From Fen-1364 sp049515135 (lineage in GTDB: Bacteria; Spirochaetota; Spirochaetia; SZUA-6; Fen-1364), in NCBI GenBank assembly GCA_049515135.1, contig JBEKUJ010000013.1, forward strand, positions 58,433-122,432: a stretch of 64,000 nucleotides of DNA, read 5' to 3'. Shown in pieces: positions 8,391-17,290 of the stretch. The notes under the pieces are model-generated. The model saw only the letters and a list, made by a program, of their open reading frames with translations, was not told where the DNA came from and did not search any database. Positions within the stretch are counted from its first letter, which is position 1, and each line of letters starts with the position of its first letter. The position numbers were made by a program, and so were the translations under genes.

Positions 8391-9926
8391 ATGCCTCAGA
8401 CCCAGACCGTCAAGAAGCTGCGCTATTACGCTGGTGGATGGAAAGAATCAAAAACCGCGAAATATATGGACTGCTACGACCCCTCGACCGGGGAGGTGAT
8501 AGCCCAGGCCCCCCAGTGCACCTCCTCCGAGGTGGAGGAAGCAATCGCGGCAGCGAAGGCTGCATTCCCCGCCTGGTCGGACATGCCTGCCAGCAGGCGG
8601 GTGCAGGTCCTCTTCCGCATGAAGAGCCTTCTGGACAAGCACATCGACGAGCTGACCCTCCTGGTTGCAAAGGAGCATGGGAAGGTCCTCGACGAAGCCC
8701 TGGGCGACGCTGGAAAAGTGACGGAGCTTGTGGAGTTTGCCTGCGGAATCCCGCACCTCATGAAGGGCCCGGCCCTCATGAACATAACCGCCGGCCATGA
8801 CACAACGCAGTACATGGAGCCCCTGGGAGTGTTCGCCGGCATCGTGCCCTGGAACTTTCCGGCCATGCTTCCCATGGGCTGGGTTGCACCCCTCTGCATT
8901 GCTACCGGCAACACCCTGGTCCTGAAGCTTGCCAGCTTTGTTCCACAGTCGGCAGTGAGGATCATGGAGCTATGGGAGGAAGCAGGGCTTCCCAAGGGGG
9001 TCATCAACCTCGTGACCTGCTCCCGCAACGAGGCGGAAATCCTCCTGCGCCACCCCGATATCAAGGGTGTGACGTTCGTGGGCTCCACTTCCATTGGAAG
9101 GCACATCTACGCAACCGCTGCTGCCAACGGCAAGCGCGTTCAGGCGCTCACCGAGGCCAAGAACCACGCCCTAGTGCTTCGCGACGCGCCGCTGGAGAGG
9201 ACCGCGCGGGGAATAGTGAACTCGGCGTGCGGCTGCGCCGGTGAGAGGTGCATGGCTCTTCCCGTCGTCGTGGTGGAGGATGCAATTGCTGACAAGCTCG
9301 TCGACGCGCTGGCCAGAGTAATGAAAGAGCTGAAAGTCGGCCCGGCGTACGAGAAGACCAGCCAGCTCGGACCTCTGGTCAACGCAGAGCACAGGCAGTC
9401 GGTAATCAACTGGATCCAGAAGGGCGTGGAGGAAGGGGCCACGCTCGTGCTGGACGGACGCAAGGTCTGCGTGAAAGGCTACGAGAAAGGCTTCTACCTG
9501 GGACCCACCCTCTTCGACCACGTGAAGCCCGGGATGACCATCGGAGACAAAGAGATATTCGGCCCGGTCCTCTGCGTCAAGCGCGTGAAGGATTTCGAGG
9601 AAGGACTTGCTATCATGAACGGGAACGAGTTCGCCAACGGCTCGGTGATCTACACGCAAAGCGGCTACTTTGCCCGAGAGTTCTCCCGCCGGACCCAGGG
9701 CGGAATGGTGGGGATCAACGTCGGAATTCCGGTTCCACTGGGCATGATCGGCTTCACCGGCCACAAGAACTCATTCTTCGGTGACCTGCATACCATGGGG
9801 ACGGACGCAGTGCGGTTCTACACGGAGCTGAAGAGCGTCACGGCCCACTGGTGGTCGGAAGAGGAAGCCAGGGAAGGCAAGGTATCCACCTGGGACGGCA
9901 TGATGTCTCTTCCGGACAAAAAATAG
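8391..9926 (+). CDS. mmsA: CoA-acylating (methyl)malonate-semialdehyde dehydrogenase
   Basis: A 511-residue aldehyde dehydrogenase of the MmsA/IolA branch: an N-terminal KLRYYAGGW start, the substrate loop PWNFPAMLPMG near 153, GVTFVGST near 227 and the catalytic cysteine at 287 in CAGERCMAL. These enzymes turn malonate semialdehyde or methylmalonate semialdehyde into acetyl-CoA or propionyl-CoA with loss of CO2. That is the exit step for beta-alanine and 3-aminoisobutyrate made from uracil and thymine, so it fits the locus exactly. AAGGAG lies 6-7 nt before the ATG. Confidence 0.93.
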   Translation: MPQTQTVKKLRYYAGGWKESKTAKYMDCYDPSTGEVIAQAPQCTSSEVEEAIAAAKAAFPAWSDMPASRRVQVLFRMKSLLDKHIDELTLLVAKEHGKVLDEALGDAGKVTELVEFACGIPHLMKGPALMNITAGHDTTQYMEPLGVFAGIVPWNFPAMLPMGWVAPLCIATGNTLVLKLASFVPQSAVRIMELWEEAGLPKGVINLVTCSRNEAEILLRHPDIKGVTFVGSTSIGRHIYATAAANGKRVQALTEAKNHALVLRDAPLERTARGIVNSACGCAGERCMALPVVVVEDAIADKLVDALARVMKELKVGPAYEKTSQLGPLVNAEHRQSVINWIQKGVEEGATLVLDGRKVCVKGYEKGFYLGPTLFDHVKPGMTIGDKEIFGPVLCVKRVKDFEEGLAIMNGNEFANGSVIYTQSGYFAREFSRRTQGGMVGINVGIPVPLGMIGFTGHKNSFFGDLHTMGTDAVRFYTELKSVTAHWWSEEEAREGKVSTWDGMMSLPDKK

Positions 9927-9947
9927 CGCCGGCAGTCCGGCACATGA

Positions 9948-9975
9948 AGCGCCCGGCTCGTCGCCGGGCGCTTTT
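9948..9975 (+). terminator. Intrinsic terminator after the semialdehyde dehydrogenase gene
   Basis: A 10-bp perfect stem AGCGCCCGGC/GCCGGGCGCT with a 5-nt loop, then TTT. It lies between two convergent genes. Confidence 0.75.
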
Positions 9976-9980
9976 CGTTC

Positions 9981-11279
9981 TCAGCGCGCGTAAAAGAGAT
10001 ACATCAGGAGATTGCACACTAGCACAACGATCATCATGGCGGGGTAGGATACCTTGCAGTAGTATCCCCAGCCGATCTTCTTCTCAGTCTCCCTTTCGTA
10101 GGTGGCCACCGCAACGACGTTGGCCGAAGCCCCGATGGGAGTTCCGTTCCCGCCTATATCCGTCCCGAGAGACGCGGACCAGACAAGGGGCAGAAGCGAA
10201 AACCCGGGCATCCCGCTCAGGTGCTTGAGGATGGGTGCCATGGTGGCGGCAAAGGGGACATTGTCCACAATGGACGACCCCAAAGCGCTCACCCAGAGGA
10301 TAATGGAAATCGCGACAAAGAAATTTCCCCCGGAGAGATCTTTCACCTTCATCGCCACGATGGTCAGGAGCCCGACGTGCTCCATTGCACCGACGATGAG
10401 GAACAGGCCGGCGAAAAAGACGATGGTGGGGTAATCGATCTTGGCCACGACCTTCCCCATGTGCTTCCCGCCCAGGAGAAGGGCCAGGACGGCGCCGGTG
10501 ATTGCAATGACCGCGACGGAGAGATGCGTAACACTGTGTGAGACCAGGGCGACAACAACGTAAAAGATGGCAATGAGCCCCACGGCAAAGAGCCTCTTGT
10601 CCTGGACGGCCCTCGCGGGATCGAGAGAGTCGACCTGAGCCTGGAGCCGCTGGGGCTCTTCCCGGAGCTTTCTCCTGGCAGGGAAGATTTCCTTGCGGAA
10701 AAACCAGATAAAGAAAAGATCGTTGACGACGAACCCGATCCAGGCGATCAGACCTGTGTTCTTCACGAAATCAATGAACGAAAGCCCGAAATACGTCCCG
10801 AGGATGACGTTCGGCGGATCCCCGACCATTGTGGAAGAGCCGCCGATGTTCGCCGCGCTGATTTCGGCAAGGATGAGCGGAAGCGGATTGATCCCGATGA
10901 TGGCCGCCACCTCGAGGGTCAGGGTGGACATGAAAAGCATGACCGTGATGCTGTCCACGAACGCTGAAAGAAACCCGGTCAGCAGGGGAAAAAGGATGAA
11001 AAGGGCAAGCGGGTCCAACTTCACCCACCGGGCGCTGTGCAGCCCGAGCCAACGAAAGAACCCCGAGAGGCTCATGGTCTCGATGATGAGCATCATCCCG
11101 AACACGAAGATGATGGTCTCCCAGTTCTCGTATTGGACAAGGTTGCCCGGGCCGAGCACGAAGATGAAGGCGAGCACGGCGCCGAAGATGGCGACGATGG
11201 TTCGGTTCACTTTCTCCGAGATGATCAGACCGTACGAGAGGACAAAAATTCCGAGCGCAATCCACTGTTGAGTTGTAAT
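9981..11279 (-). CDS. ArsB/NhaD-type ion permease
   Basis: A polytopic protein of about 432 residues from the ion-transporter superfamily that contains NhaD Na+/H+ antiporters and arsenite permeases. The repeated family signatures are visible: TIIFVFGMMLIIETMSLSG, DSITVMLFMSTLT, and GDPPNVILG with the matching C-terminal half VDNVPFAATMAPIL and GGNGTPIGASANVV. The cargo cannot be told. Homologues start near TTQQWIALGIF. The only codon there with a good ribosome site (AAAGGGGGG) is an ATT at 11279. An ATG 13 codons earlier, at 11318, has no ribosome site and overlaps a -10 box, so I prefer the rare ATT start with reservation. Confidence 0.85.
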   Translation of the reverse strand: MTTQQWIALGIFVLSYGLIISEKVNRTIVAIFGAVLAFIFVLGPGNLVQYENWETIIFVFGMMLIIETMSLSGFFRWLGLHSARWVKLDPLALFILFPLLTGFLSAFVDSITVMLFMSTLTLEVAAIIGINPLPLILAEISAANIGGSSTMVGDPPNVILGTYFGLSFIDFVKNTGLIAWIGFVVNDLFFIWFFRKEIFPARRKLREEPQRLQAQVDSLDPARAVQDKRLFAVGLIAIFYVVVALVSHSVTHLSVAVIAITGAVLALLLGGKHMGKVVAKIDYPTIVFFAGLFLIVGAMEHVGLLTIVAMKVKDLSGGNFFVAISIILWVSALGSSIVDNVPFAATMAPILKHLSGMPGFSLLPLVWSASLGTDIGGNGTPIGASANVVAVATYERETEKKIGWGYYCKVSYPAMMIVVLVCNLLMYLFYAR

Positions 11280-11291
11280 GGCGTCCCCCCT

Positions 11292-11323
11292 TTGACACCG
11301 AATCCTACTGGAGGACATATTCT
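11292..11323 (+). promoter_or_regulatory. Possible promoter of the methyltransferase gene
   Basis: A perfect TTGACA (11292-11297) precedes CATATT (18-bp spacer) or TATTCT (20-bp spacer, 8 nt before the ATG at 11332). The spacing is not ideal for either box. Confidence 0.4.
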
Positions 11324-11346
11324 AGCACAAGATGAGCTGCTCACAA
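11319..11346 (-). promoter_or_regulatory. Possible promoter of the NhaD/ArsB-like gene
   Basis: TTGTGA (11346-11341), 16-bp spacer and TAGAAT (11324-11319) on the minus strand. The start would lie downstream of the ATG at 11318, which would exclude that codon and support the ATT at 11279. Confidence 0.4.
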
Positions 11347-11976
11347 TGCGTCGGAATCGAAGACATGTTCGACGACGAACACGTCGAAGACGAGCTGAAA
11401 CGTTTTCACAGGCGCGGACCTCGAAGGACCACCCGCATTCTCATCCGGGAGCTGGCAGCCCGGGGAGTGGAAGGCAGCACTGTCCTGGAGGTCGGCGGCG
11501 GCGTGGGAGCAGTTCACCTGGCGCTTCTCGAGGCCGGCGCCAGAGCCGCCACGGACGTCGAGGCTTCCAAGGCTTTCCTGCGGGCCGCGAAAAAAGAGGC
11601 TGCCAGACGCCACCTTGACAACCACGTCACTCACCACCACGGCAACTTCGTGGACCTGGCCCCCGGTATTGCCGCGGCCGACATCGTGGTGCTGGACCGG
11701 GTGGTCTGCTGCTACGATGACGCGCAGTCTCTCCTTGGGCTTGCGGCTGAGCGCACCCGGGGCCTGATGGGCCTGGTGTACCCCCAAGATTCATGGCTCT
11801 CGCGGCTCATCAACTGGGCGTTCAACCTGAGATGGGTCAGGCAGACCAACGGATTCAAGACGTACGTGCATTCCCGGGAAAGCGTGGAGGCAGTTGTGAG
11901 GTCCCGGGGCCTGCAGCTGCAGCGTCGAATCGCCGGAGGGTTCTGGCAGGTGGCGGTTTTCAGCCGGCCTCGATAA
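11332..11976 (+). CDS. Class I SAM-dependent methyltransferase
   Basis: A 214-residue protein with a short N-terminal cysteine stretch (SCSQC), then a basic helix (RRGPRRTTRILI) and a Rossmann methyltransferase core: motif I VLEVGGGVGAVHL near 53, acidic ATDVEAS, and LDRVVCCYDDA. This family is widespread and is often labelled as a Mg-protoporphyrin O-methyltransferase-like protein, but the substrate is not known. No Shine-Dalgarno sequence sits at the right distance. The 3' end overlaps the convergent gene by 17 bp. Confidence 0.8.
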   Translation: MSCSQCVGIEDMFDDEHVEDELKRFHRRGPRRTTRILIRELAARGVEGSTVLEVGGGVGAVHLALLEAGARAATDVEASKAFLRAAKKEAARRHLDNHVTHHHGNFVDLAPGIAAADIVVLDRVVCCYDDAQSLLGLAAERTRGLMGLVYPQDSWLSRLINWAFNLRWVRQTNGFKTYVHSRESVEAVVRSRGLQLQRRIAGGFWQVAVFSRPR

Positions 11977-14263
11977 CGGGCCCGAAAATCCCTATCCCTT
12001 CCTGCTTCTCCTCGTCCAGGTAGACATGAAGCATACTTCCGCCCCGGGCAGAAGGAACGTGGACCACGTGGATGACATCCTCGAGGTCCTCGAGGGACGT
12101 GCCCATCTTCGACAGCGAGTTCTCAGACTCCAGGAGGAACTCCTCCCCCAACATGCATCCGGGCGCATCCGGGTACAGCGGCATCATGGCTATGTCGGCT
12201 TCCACCAGGTCCTGGAAGAAATGCGTGCCATACGAGACTTCCGGAGTGTAGCCCTCGCGGGCAAACGCAATCTCCACCAGGAGCCGGGTGTTGTTGATGT
12301 CGGAATACGTGACCCGCACACCCAGATTGATGTCATTGCTTCCCCACCTCCCCGGGCCAAGGAGGGCGTAGCGCTTGCCCGCCAGCCTGTAGTTGAGCTG
12401 GCCCACCGCCCTTCCAATCCTGTGCTTCAGCTCGATGGTGGGAATGCGGTCGTAGGCCCGAGGGTCGACGTACACGATGTACTCGATGTTCTCGACTGCC
12501 GCGTTGGAGATCCCCTGGCTGGTGACGAAGAGCCTGTCCCGGGCCGGGACCCCGCCGGGAATAATCACCCGTTTTGTCTCCCGCCTGATGGACAGCGAGC
12601 GGCACTGGAGAATGTAGAGCTTCTCCTCGTCCCAGGCGAACTCCATGTCCACCGGCCTGCCGTATGACGCCTGGACCGTGGCAAGCACTTTCTTCACAAG
12701 GGACACGAACGGGGATTTCGTGATGAAGTTTTCGAAAGTGAGGCACAGCGACGACGGGGGAAGCTCCTGCATCCGCGACAGGGGCGCGCGCATCTGGCCG
12801 TCCGCGTTCACCGACACGGCGAGATGCAGATCCGGGTGGCTGGTCTGGGCGGCCAGGGTGCGGAAGTCCACCGTTTCCAGCTCCCCGGTGCGCAGGTTGA
12901 TGGCGTCCACCATCTTCTGGGAATAGCGCTGGATCTGGTCCGCCGTGACCTCGGGCCTCATCCAGGGATGGCTGAGCGGGATCATCCTGGGGTAATCGCC
13001 GCCCACCCTGTCCACCGCCCGGGTCCCCAGACCGAACACAAGCCGCACAAGACCGTCCCGCTTCTTGATCTTGGGGTTCCACGCCCATGAGTTCCAGGAG
13101 TACATGACGCCGGCCGCGAAGGGAAAGAACCAGATGCCGAACCTGCGGCCTACGACTTTCTGTACGATCATTGCCATTTTTTCGTTGAAGTCCAGAAGTC
13201 CGTGGTCCCTGCGATAGATGATGGGATCCGGGCCGTACATGCTGGCAAGCACGATCTTCACTCCCCGGATGAACGCGCTGAGCCGGGTATCCTCATCCCC
13301 CTGGTTGGCCAGAAAGATGGACTGGTATTTCCCCGAGAAGGCGAAGCCGAAGTTGTCCTCCAGGTAGCTGGAAGAGCGCACAATGATGGGGTGCTCGCCG
13401 ATCTGGCGGATCAGCGCTCGAAACTCATCGATGACGTCCACGGGGAAGGAGGCATTCTCGAAAAGTCCTCCAACCCTCTGGTACTCTTCCTCCAGCCCTT
13501 CACGGTCCCGGTACTTGTGGGTATGGAAGTCGTAGAAATGGTTTCGGTCGATGAAATCCGAGAAGACCCCGGAGGTGATGTACCACGTATCCGGCACGGC
13601 GATGCGTTTCTCGAAATCCGGGTCACGCTCGCTGAGGATGGGAAGAAGGATCTTCTGGGCCACGATCATTCCCGCGGCCTTGCCACCCAGCTTCCCAGGA
13701 TATTTCACGTGGCCGATGGTGTTGCCCAGGATGGTGTCGATGTCCCGGATGGTCACATGGTTCTTCGCGATGCCGATGAAGGGCAGCTGTCCCGAGATGT
13801 AGTAGGAGAGGAGGGACACGCGGATCCCCTCCGCGTCCTCACGGGAGATATACAGCTCACCTTTGGGGATGTCGCAGAACTCCCGCAAGGCCCGCCAGAT
13901 GGTCAGTGACGTGGCGTGTTCGCTGGCCACCACCCGGCCCAGCTCCTGGCACTTGTCCCGCTTGCGGACAAGGTTGACGTGGTTCTCCATCTCGTCGGGG
14001 CTCAAGGTGTTCGCAAACAGCAGGTCGATCAGCGCGTCGCGATACTCCGCGCGGTTTGCCTCCGTGTCTACCACCCCGTCCGCTTTCATCTGCCGGGCCG
14101 CCAGGGCGTCGAGCTGCTCCCCGGTGACGACGCCGCGCTCCCGGAGGACCTCCAGGAACGCGCTCCTCATCTGCGGGAGAAGCTCGGGAAACCGCGAGAT
14201 CTTCTGGTAGAGACTGTAGCCCTTGATGGGGCTCAGCGAGGCCGGGAGAAAGTTCTCGCTCAC
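11960..14263 (-). CDS. PEP/pyruvate-binding-domain (PPDK N-terminal-like) protein without phosphohistidine domain
   Basis: A 767-residue soluble protein. After an alpha-helical N-terminal region of about 180 residues, an ATP-grasp-like pyruvate phosphate dikinase N-terminal domain runs from GKLGGKAAGM (about 195) through PIIVRSSSYLEDNFGFAFSG to MEFAWDEEKLYILQCRS (about 560). The TSGG-type swivelling histidine domain and PEP barrel of true dikinases are absent. A conserved C-terminal domain (LLGPGRWGSNDINLGV) takes their place. The GTG start overlaps the stop of glutamate dehydrogenase (GTGA), so the two are co-translated. A link to pyruvate/glutamate metabolism is likely, but its reaction is unknown. 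Confidence 0.82.
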   Translation of the reverse strand: MSENFLPASLSPIKGYSLYQKISRFPELLPQMRSAFLEVLRERGVVTGEQLDALAARQMKADGVVDTEANRAEYRDALIDLLFANTLSPDEMENHVNLVRKRDKCQELGRVVASEHATSLTIWRALREFCDIPKGELYISREDAEGIRVSLLSYYISGQLPFIGIAKNHVTIRDIDTILGNTIGHVKYPGKLGGKAAGMIVAQKILLPILSERDPDFEKRIAVPDTWYITSGVFSDFIDRNHFYDFHTHKYRDREGLEEEYQRVGGLFENASFPVDVIDEFRALIRQIGEHPIIVRSSSYLEDNFGFAFSGKYQSIFLANQGDEDTRLSAFIRGVKIVLASMYGPDPIIYRRDHGLLDFNEKMAMIVQKVVGRRFGIWFFPFAAGVMYSWNSWAWNPKIKKRDGLVRLVFGLGTRAVDRVGGDYPRMIPLSHPWMRPEVTADQIQRYSQKMVDAINLRTGELETVDFRTLAAQTSHPDLHLAVSVNADGQMRAPLSRMQELPPSSLCLTFENFITKSPFVSLVKKVLATVQASYGRPVDMEFAWDEEKLYILQCRSLSIRRETKRVIIPGGVPARDRLFVTSQGISNAAVENIEYIVYVDPRAYDRIPTIELKHRIGRAVGQLNYRLAGKRYALLGPGRWGSNDINLGVRVTYSDINNTRLLVEIAFAREGYTPEVSYGTHFFQDLVEADIAMMPLYPDAPGCMLGEEFLLESENSLSKMGTSLEDLEDVIHVVHVPSARGGSMLHVYLDEEKQEGIGIFGPVIEAG

Positions 14264-15507
14264 ACCCAGCCGCGAAGCTTACAGGCCTCCGCCACCCTGC
14301 TGACCGAAACAAGGTAAGCCGCCTCGCGCATGTTCACCGTGTGCCGCTCATGCATCGCATAGACGTCCGCAAACCCCTTGGTCATCTTCTCATCCAGCCT
14401 GCCGTAGACGAGCTCAAGGTTCCAGTAGTAGTTGTACGCGTTCTGCACCTGCTCGAAATAGGACACAGTGACCCCGCCGGCGTTCGCGAGGAAGTCGGGA
14501 ATGACGAACACTTTGTTCTTCCACAATACTGCGTCCGCCTCCGGCGTGGTGGGTCCGTTGGCAAGCTCGCAGATGATCTTGGCCCTGATCCGGTCCGCGT
14601 TCTTGTCCGTTATCATGTTCTCAAGCGCTGCCGGGAAAAGGACAGTCACATCCAGCTCCAGCAGCTTCTCATTGGAGATGCTCTCAGCGCCCGGGAACCC
14701 TGAGAGGCTTCCGGTCTTCTGCTTGTGGTCCACCAGGGCCTTGGGGTCCATCCCTTTTGCGTTGTACACGCCTCCCTGGGAGTCAGAGGCTGCAACCACT
14801 TTCAAGCCAAGGATCTCGGACCCCAGGAGAGCGGCGAACTGCCCGGCGTTCCCGAATCCCTGGACTGCCATGGCCTTACCTGTGAGGTCGACACCGAGCT
14901 TCTTCGCGGCCTCGCGGGTGACGTAGATGCCGCCGCGGGCAGTTGCGTCTCCGCGTCCTGCGGATCCGCCTAACGGGATTGGCTTGCCGGTGATGACCCC
15001 GGGAGCGTGGTGGCCGGTGATGGTCTCATACTCATCCATCATCCAGGCCATGATCTCGGGCGTCGTGTATACGTCTGGAGCAGGGACGTCCTGCGTCTCT
15101 GAAAGAAACCGCCCCACTGCCCTGATGTATGCCCTGGCCAGCCTCTCTTTCTCCCCGGTGGAAAGCTCCTTGGGGTTGCACGTCACGCCGCCTTTTCCTC
15201 CACCCAGAGGAAGGTCCACGACTGCCGTCTTCCAGGTCATCCACGCAGACAGGGCGCGCACTGTATCGATTGTCTCATCGGGATGCCAGCGCAGGCCTCC
15301 CTTGGTGGGACCGCGCGCTCCGTTGTACTGGACCCGATAGCCGTGAAATATCCGGATGGAGCCGTCGTCCATGCGGACAGGGAGCGTCACGAGAAGTTCG
15401 CGCTGAGGCCAGCGCAGGAGCTGATGCGTGGGCTCATCAAGGCCGAGCGTGGCCGCTGCAGTGTCCAGTTGTTTCTGGGCGATCTTGAATGGATTGAGTT
15501 CCGGCAT
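14260..15507 (-). CDS. gdhA: Glutamate dehydrogenase (Glu/Leu/Phe/Val dehydrogenase family)
   Basis: A 415-residue oxidoreductase that interconverts glutamate and 2-oxoglutarate plus ammonia. The N-terminal domain carries YRVQYNGARGPTKGGLRWHP and the catalytic-lysine segment PLGGGKGGV; PAPDVYTTPEIMAW follows; the NAD(P) domain has VQGFGNAGQFAA. An AAAGGAG site lies before the ATG and a promoter at 15535-15563. It shares a GTGA junction with the next gene. Cofactor preference cannot be settled by eye. Confidence 0.93.
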   Translation of the reverse strand: MPELNPFKIAQKQLDTAAATLGLDEPTHQLLRWPQRELLVTLPVRMDDGSIRIFHGYRVQYNGARGPTKGGLRWHPDETIDTVRALSAWMTWKTAVVDLPLGGGKGGVTCNPKELSTGEKERLARAYIRAVGRFLSETQDVPAPDVYTTPEIMAWMMDEYETITGHHAPGVITGKPIPLGGSAGRGDATARGGIYVTREAAKKLGVDLTGKAMAVQGFGNAGQFAALLGSEILGLKVVAASDSQGGVYNAKGMDPKALVDHKQKTGSLSGFPGAESISNEKLLELDVTVLFPAALENMITDKNADRIRAKIICELANGPTTPEADAVLWKNKVFVIPDFLANAGGVTVSYFEQVQNAYNYYWNLELVYGRLDEKMTKGFADVYAMHERHTVNMREAAYLVSVSRVAEACKLRGWV

Positions 15508-15534
15508 CTCAGCATCTCCTTTGGTGGGTCACCC

Positions 15535-15563
15535 ATTTTAGTCCCGCGAATCCCCAAATGCAA
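15535..15563 (-). promoter_or_regulatory. Promoter of gdhA
   Basis: TTGCAT (15563-15558), 17-bp spacer, TAAAAT (15540-15535), with a leader of about 20 nt that contains the ribosome site. Confidence 0.75.
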
Positions 15564-15588
15564 GAAAAAACAGCCCCTGGACGCTGTC
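15564..15588 (-). terminator. Intrinsic terminator after the inositol-phosphatase gene
   Basis: On the minus strand a short stem ACAGC/GCTGT is followed by TTTTTT, directly upstream of the gdhA -35 box. The stem is only 5 bp, so efficiency may be modest. Confidence 0.5.
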
Positions 15589-15612
15589 TGTAAACTTGAA
15601 AGCCGCGCATCT

Positions 15613-16380
15613 TTATGCAGACTCGGCGATCCGAAGAAGGGAATCATGAATGATCCCGTTCGATGCAACGTACGCGGCATCCCTGTCAGTCAGCGGAGCT
15701 CCGTCCAGGCCGGTCATTCGTCCCCCGGCCTCCGTAACGATCACGACTCCGGCCGCAAAGTCCCAGAGCTTGTCGGAGAACTCGACCACCCCGTCCACCA
15801 CTCCCTCTGCGACGTAGGTGAGGTTCCGCGCCGCCGAACCGCTCATGCGGATGTTGAAAATGCTCGGACACAGCTCGCCCAGCACATGCAGCTTGCGGGC
15901 TGCCTCAACGCGGAGCTCGGAGTCGAACGCCACTGTGCATGCTGAGAGATCGGAGCGGTGCGAGACGTGAATGCGCCTCCCGTTTCGGAAGGCGCCCGCC
16001 CCCTGTTCGGCGGTGTACGTCTCATCAGTCTCGGGCATGACAATGACGCCGGCGATGAAGGACCGTCCCTTGCGCACGCCGATGGACACGCCATAGGTCG
16101 TCATCCCCCTGATGTAGTTGTGCGTGCCGTCCAGGGGATCGATTATCCAGCAGTGATCGGAGCCGCGCGACGCATGCCCTCTCTCCTCTGCGATGATGTC
16201 ATGGTCAGGAAACATCGCCTGGATCCTTGAGATAATGAGCCGCTCCGCTTCGCGATCCACATTCGTCACCAGGCTTTCATCTGCCTTCGTCTCCACGGTG
16301 AGGGCGCTGCGGTGGTTTGCATGCAGGAATGCCCCTGCCTCGCGAGCCGCCTCGACTGCAACTGTCATGATGTTTCTCAT
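15613..16380 (-). CDS. suhB: Inositol monophosphatase family protein
   Basis: A 255-residue Mg2+-dependent phosphatase. The family metal-binding motifs are intact: EERG near residue 65 (metal-binding Glu), DPLDGTHNY near 81 and the C-terminal WDFAAGVVIVTEAGG. Substrates of this family include inositol-1-phosphate, other sugar phosphates and 3'-phosphoadenosine phosphate, and they cannot be separated here. Two ATGs (16380 and 16368) compete and neither has a strong ribosome site. A TATGAT box (16401-16396) upstream overlaps a divergent TAGAAT for the neighbouring hydrolase. Confidence 0.88.
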   Translation of the reverse strand: MRNIMTVAVEAAREAGAFLHANHRSALTVETKADESLVTNVDREAERLIISRIQAMFPDHDIIAEERGHASRGSDHCWIIDPLDGTHNYIRGMTTYGVSIGVRKGRSFIAGVIVMPETDETYTAEQGAGAFRNGRRIHVSHRSDLSACTVAFDSELRVEAARKLHVLGELCPSIFNIRMSGSAARNLTYVAEGVVDGVVEFSDKLWDFAAGVVIVTEAGGRMTGLDGAPLTDRDAAYVASNGIIHDSLLRIAESA

Positions 16381-16435
16381 GGTAGATCAGGACCGATCAT
16401 AGTAGAATCAGGGGCGTGCGGAAAAGGGGGCTCAG

Positions 16436-17275
16436 ATGAAGCATGAGGAATACTCCTGGAAAGCAAAAGATGGCCTTGAGATGTTCGCGCAGTCGTGGGC
16501 ACCGGATGCCAGACCCAGAGCGGTCATCGCCCTTGTGCATGGGCTGGGAGAACATTCCGGCCGTTACCCCCTCCTGGTGGAGAGACTACCGGGCGCTGGA
16601 TATGCCATCAACGCCTACGATCTGCGCGGCCACGGCAGAACGGGCGGACCTCGACTGTATGCCTCTTCCTTCGAGGTCTTGATGGAGGACATCGAACGCC
16701 ACATCGACCAGACCAGACTGCGTTTTCCCGGCGTGCCGCTTTTCCTGTACGGCCACAGTCTCGGCGGAGAACAGGTGCTGTACTACGTGCTGCGAAGGTC
16801 CCCGTCCCTTCATGGGGTCATTGCGACGAGCCCCCTCCTGGCGCCCGGAACGCCCGTGTCCCCGTTCAAGGTGGCTGTCAGCAAGCTCCTTTCACGAATC
16901 ATTCCCAGCGTCATTATTACGACGAAGGTTCCCTGGGAGAGCCTTTCCGGGGATCCGGCAGTCATCGAATTGACAAAGAAAGATCCCCTGTACCAGGAGG
17001 GAATCAGCGTCCGCATGGGAGTGGAGCTGCTCCGCGCGGGAGAGTGGATACGATCGCAGACAACGTTCCCTCTCCCTTTGCTGGTCATGCAGGGAACCGC
17101 GGATCGTCATGTTGACCCGAAAAAGACAATCCAGTTCAGTCAAGGCCTCACGGGTGACGTCACGCTCAAGGTCTGGGAGGGCGGGCACCATGAGCTGCAC
17201 AACGACCTGGGCAGGGAGAAAGTGGCGGACCTCATCCTGGACTGGCTGGGGAAGCACAGCGGGACGTTGCCCTGA
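16436..17275 (+). CDS. Alpha/beta hydrolase, monoacylglycerol lipase/lysophospholipase type
   Basis: A 279-residue protein of the Hydrolase_4 group. It shows the oxyanion segment LVHGLGEHSGRY, DLRGHGRTGG, the nucleophile Ser108 in GHSLGGE, the acid GTADRHVD and the base GGHHELHND. Enzymes of this type cleave monoglycerides or lysophospholipids. No signal peptide is visible, so it acts in the cytoplasm or at the inner membrane face. The ATG follows AAAAGGGGG by 5-6 nt. It is convergent with the next gene. Confidence 0.88.
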   Translation: MKHEEYSWKAKDGLEMFAQSWAPDARPRAVIALVHGLGEHSGRYPLLVERLPGAGYAINAYDLRGHGRTGGPRLYASSFEVLMEDIERHIDQTRLRFPGVPLFLYGHSLGGEQVLYYVLRRSPSLHGVIATSPLLAPGTPVSPFKVAVSKLLSRIIPSVIITTKVPWESLSGDPAVIELTKKDPLYQEGISVRMGVELLRAGEWIRSQTTFPLPLLVMQGTADRHVDPKKTIQFSQGLTGDVTLKVWEGGHHELHNDLGREKVADLILDWLGKHSGTLP

Positions 17276-17290
17276 GCCGCCGCAAGGCGA

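Noticed and set aside
11960..14263. Call as phosphoenolpyruvate synthase or pyruvate phosphate dikinase
   Set aside because: The phosphohistidine and PEP-binding domains are absent, so the full reaction cannot be assigned.
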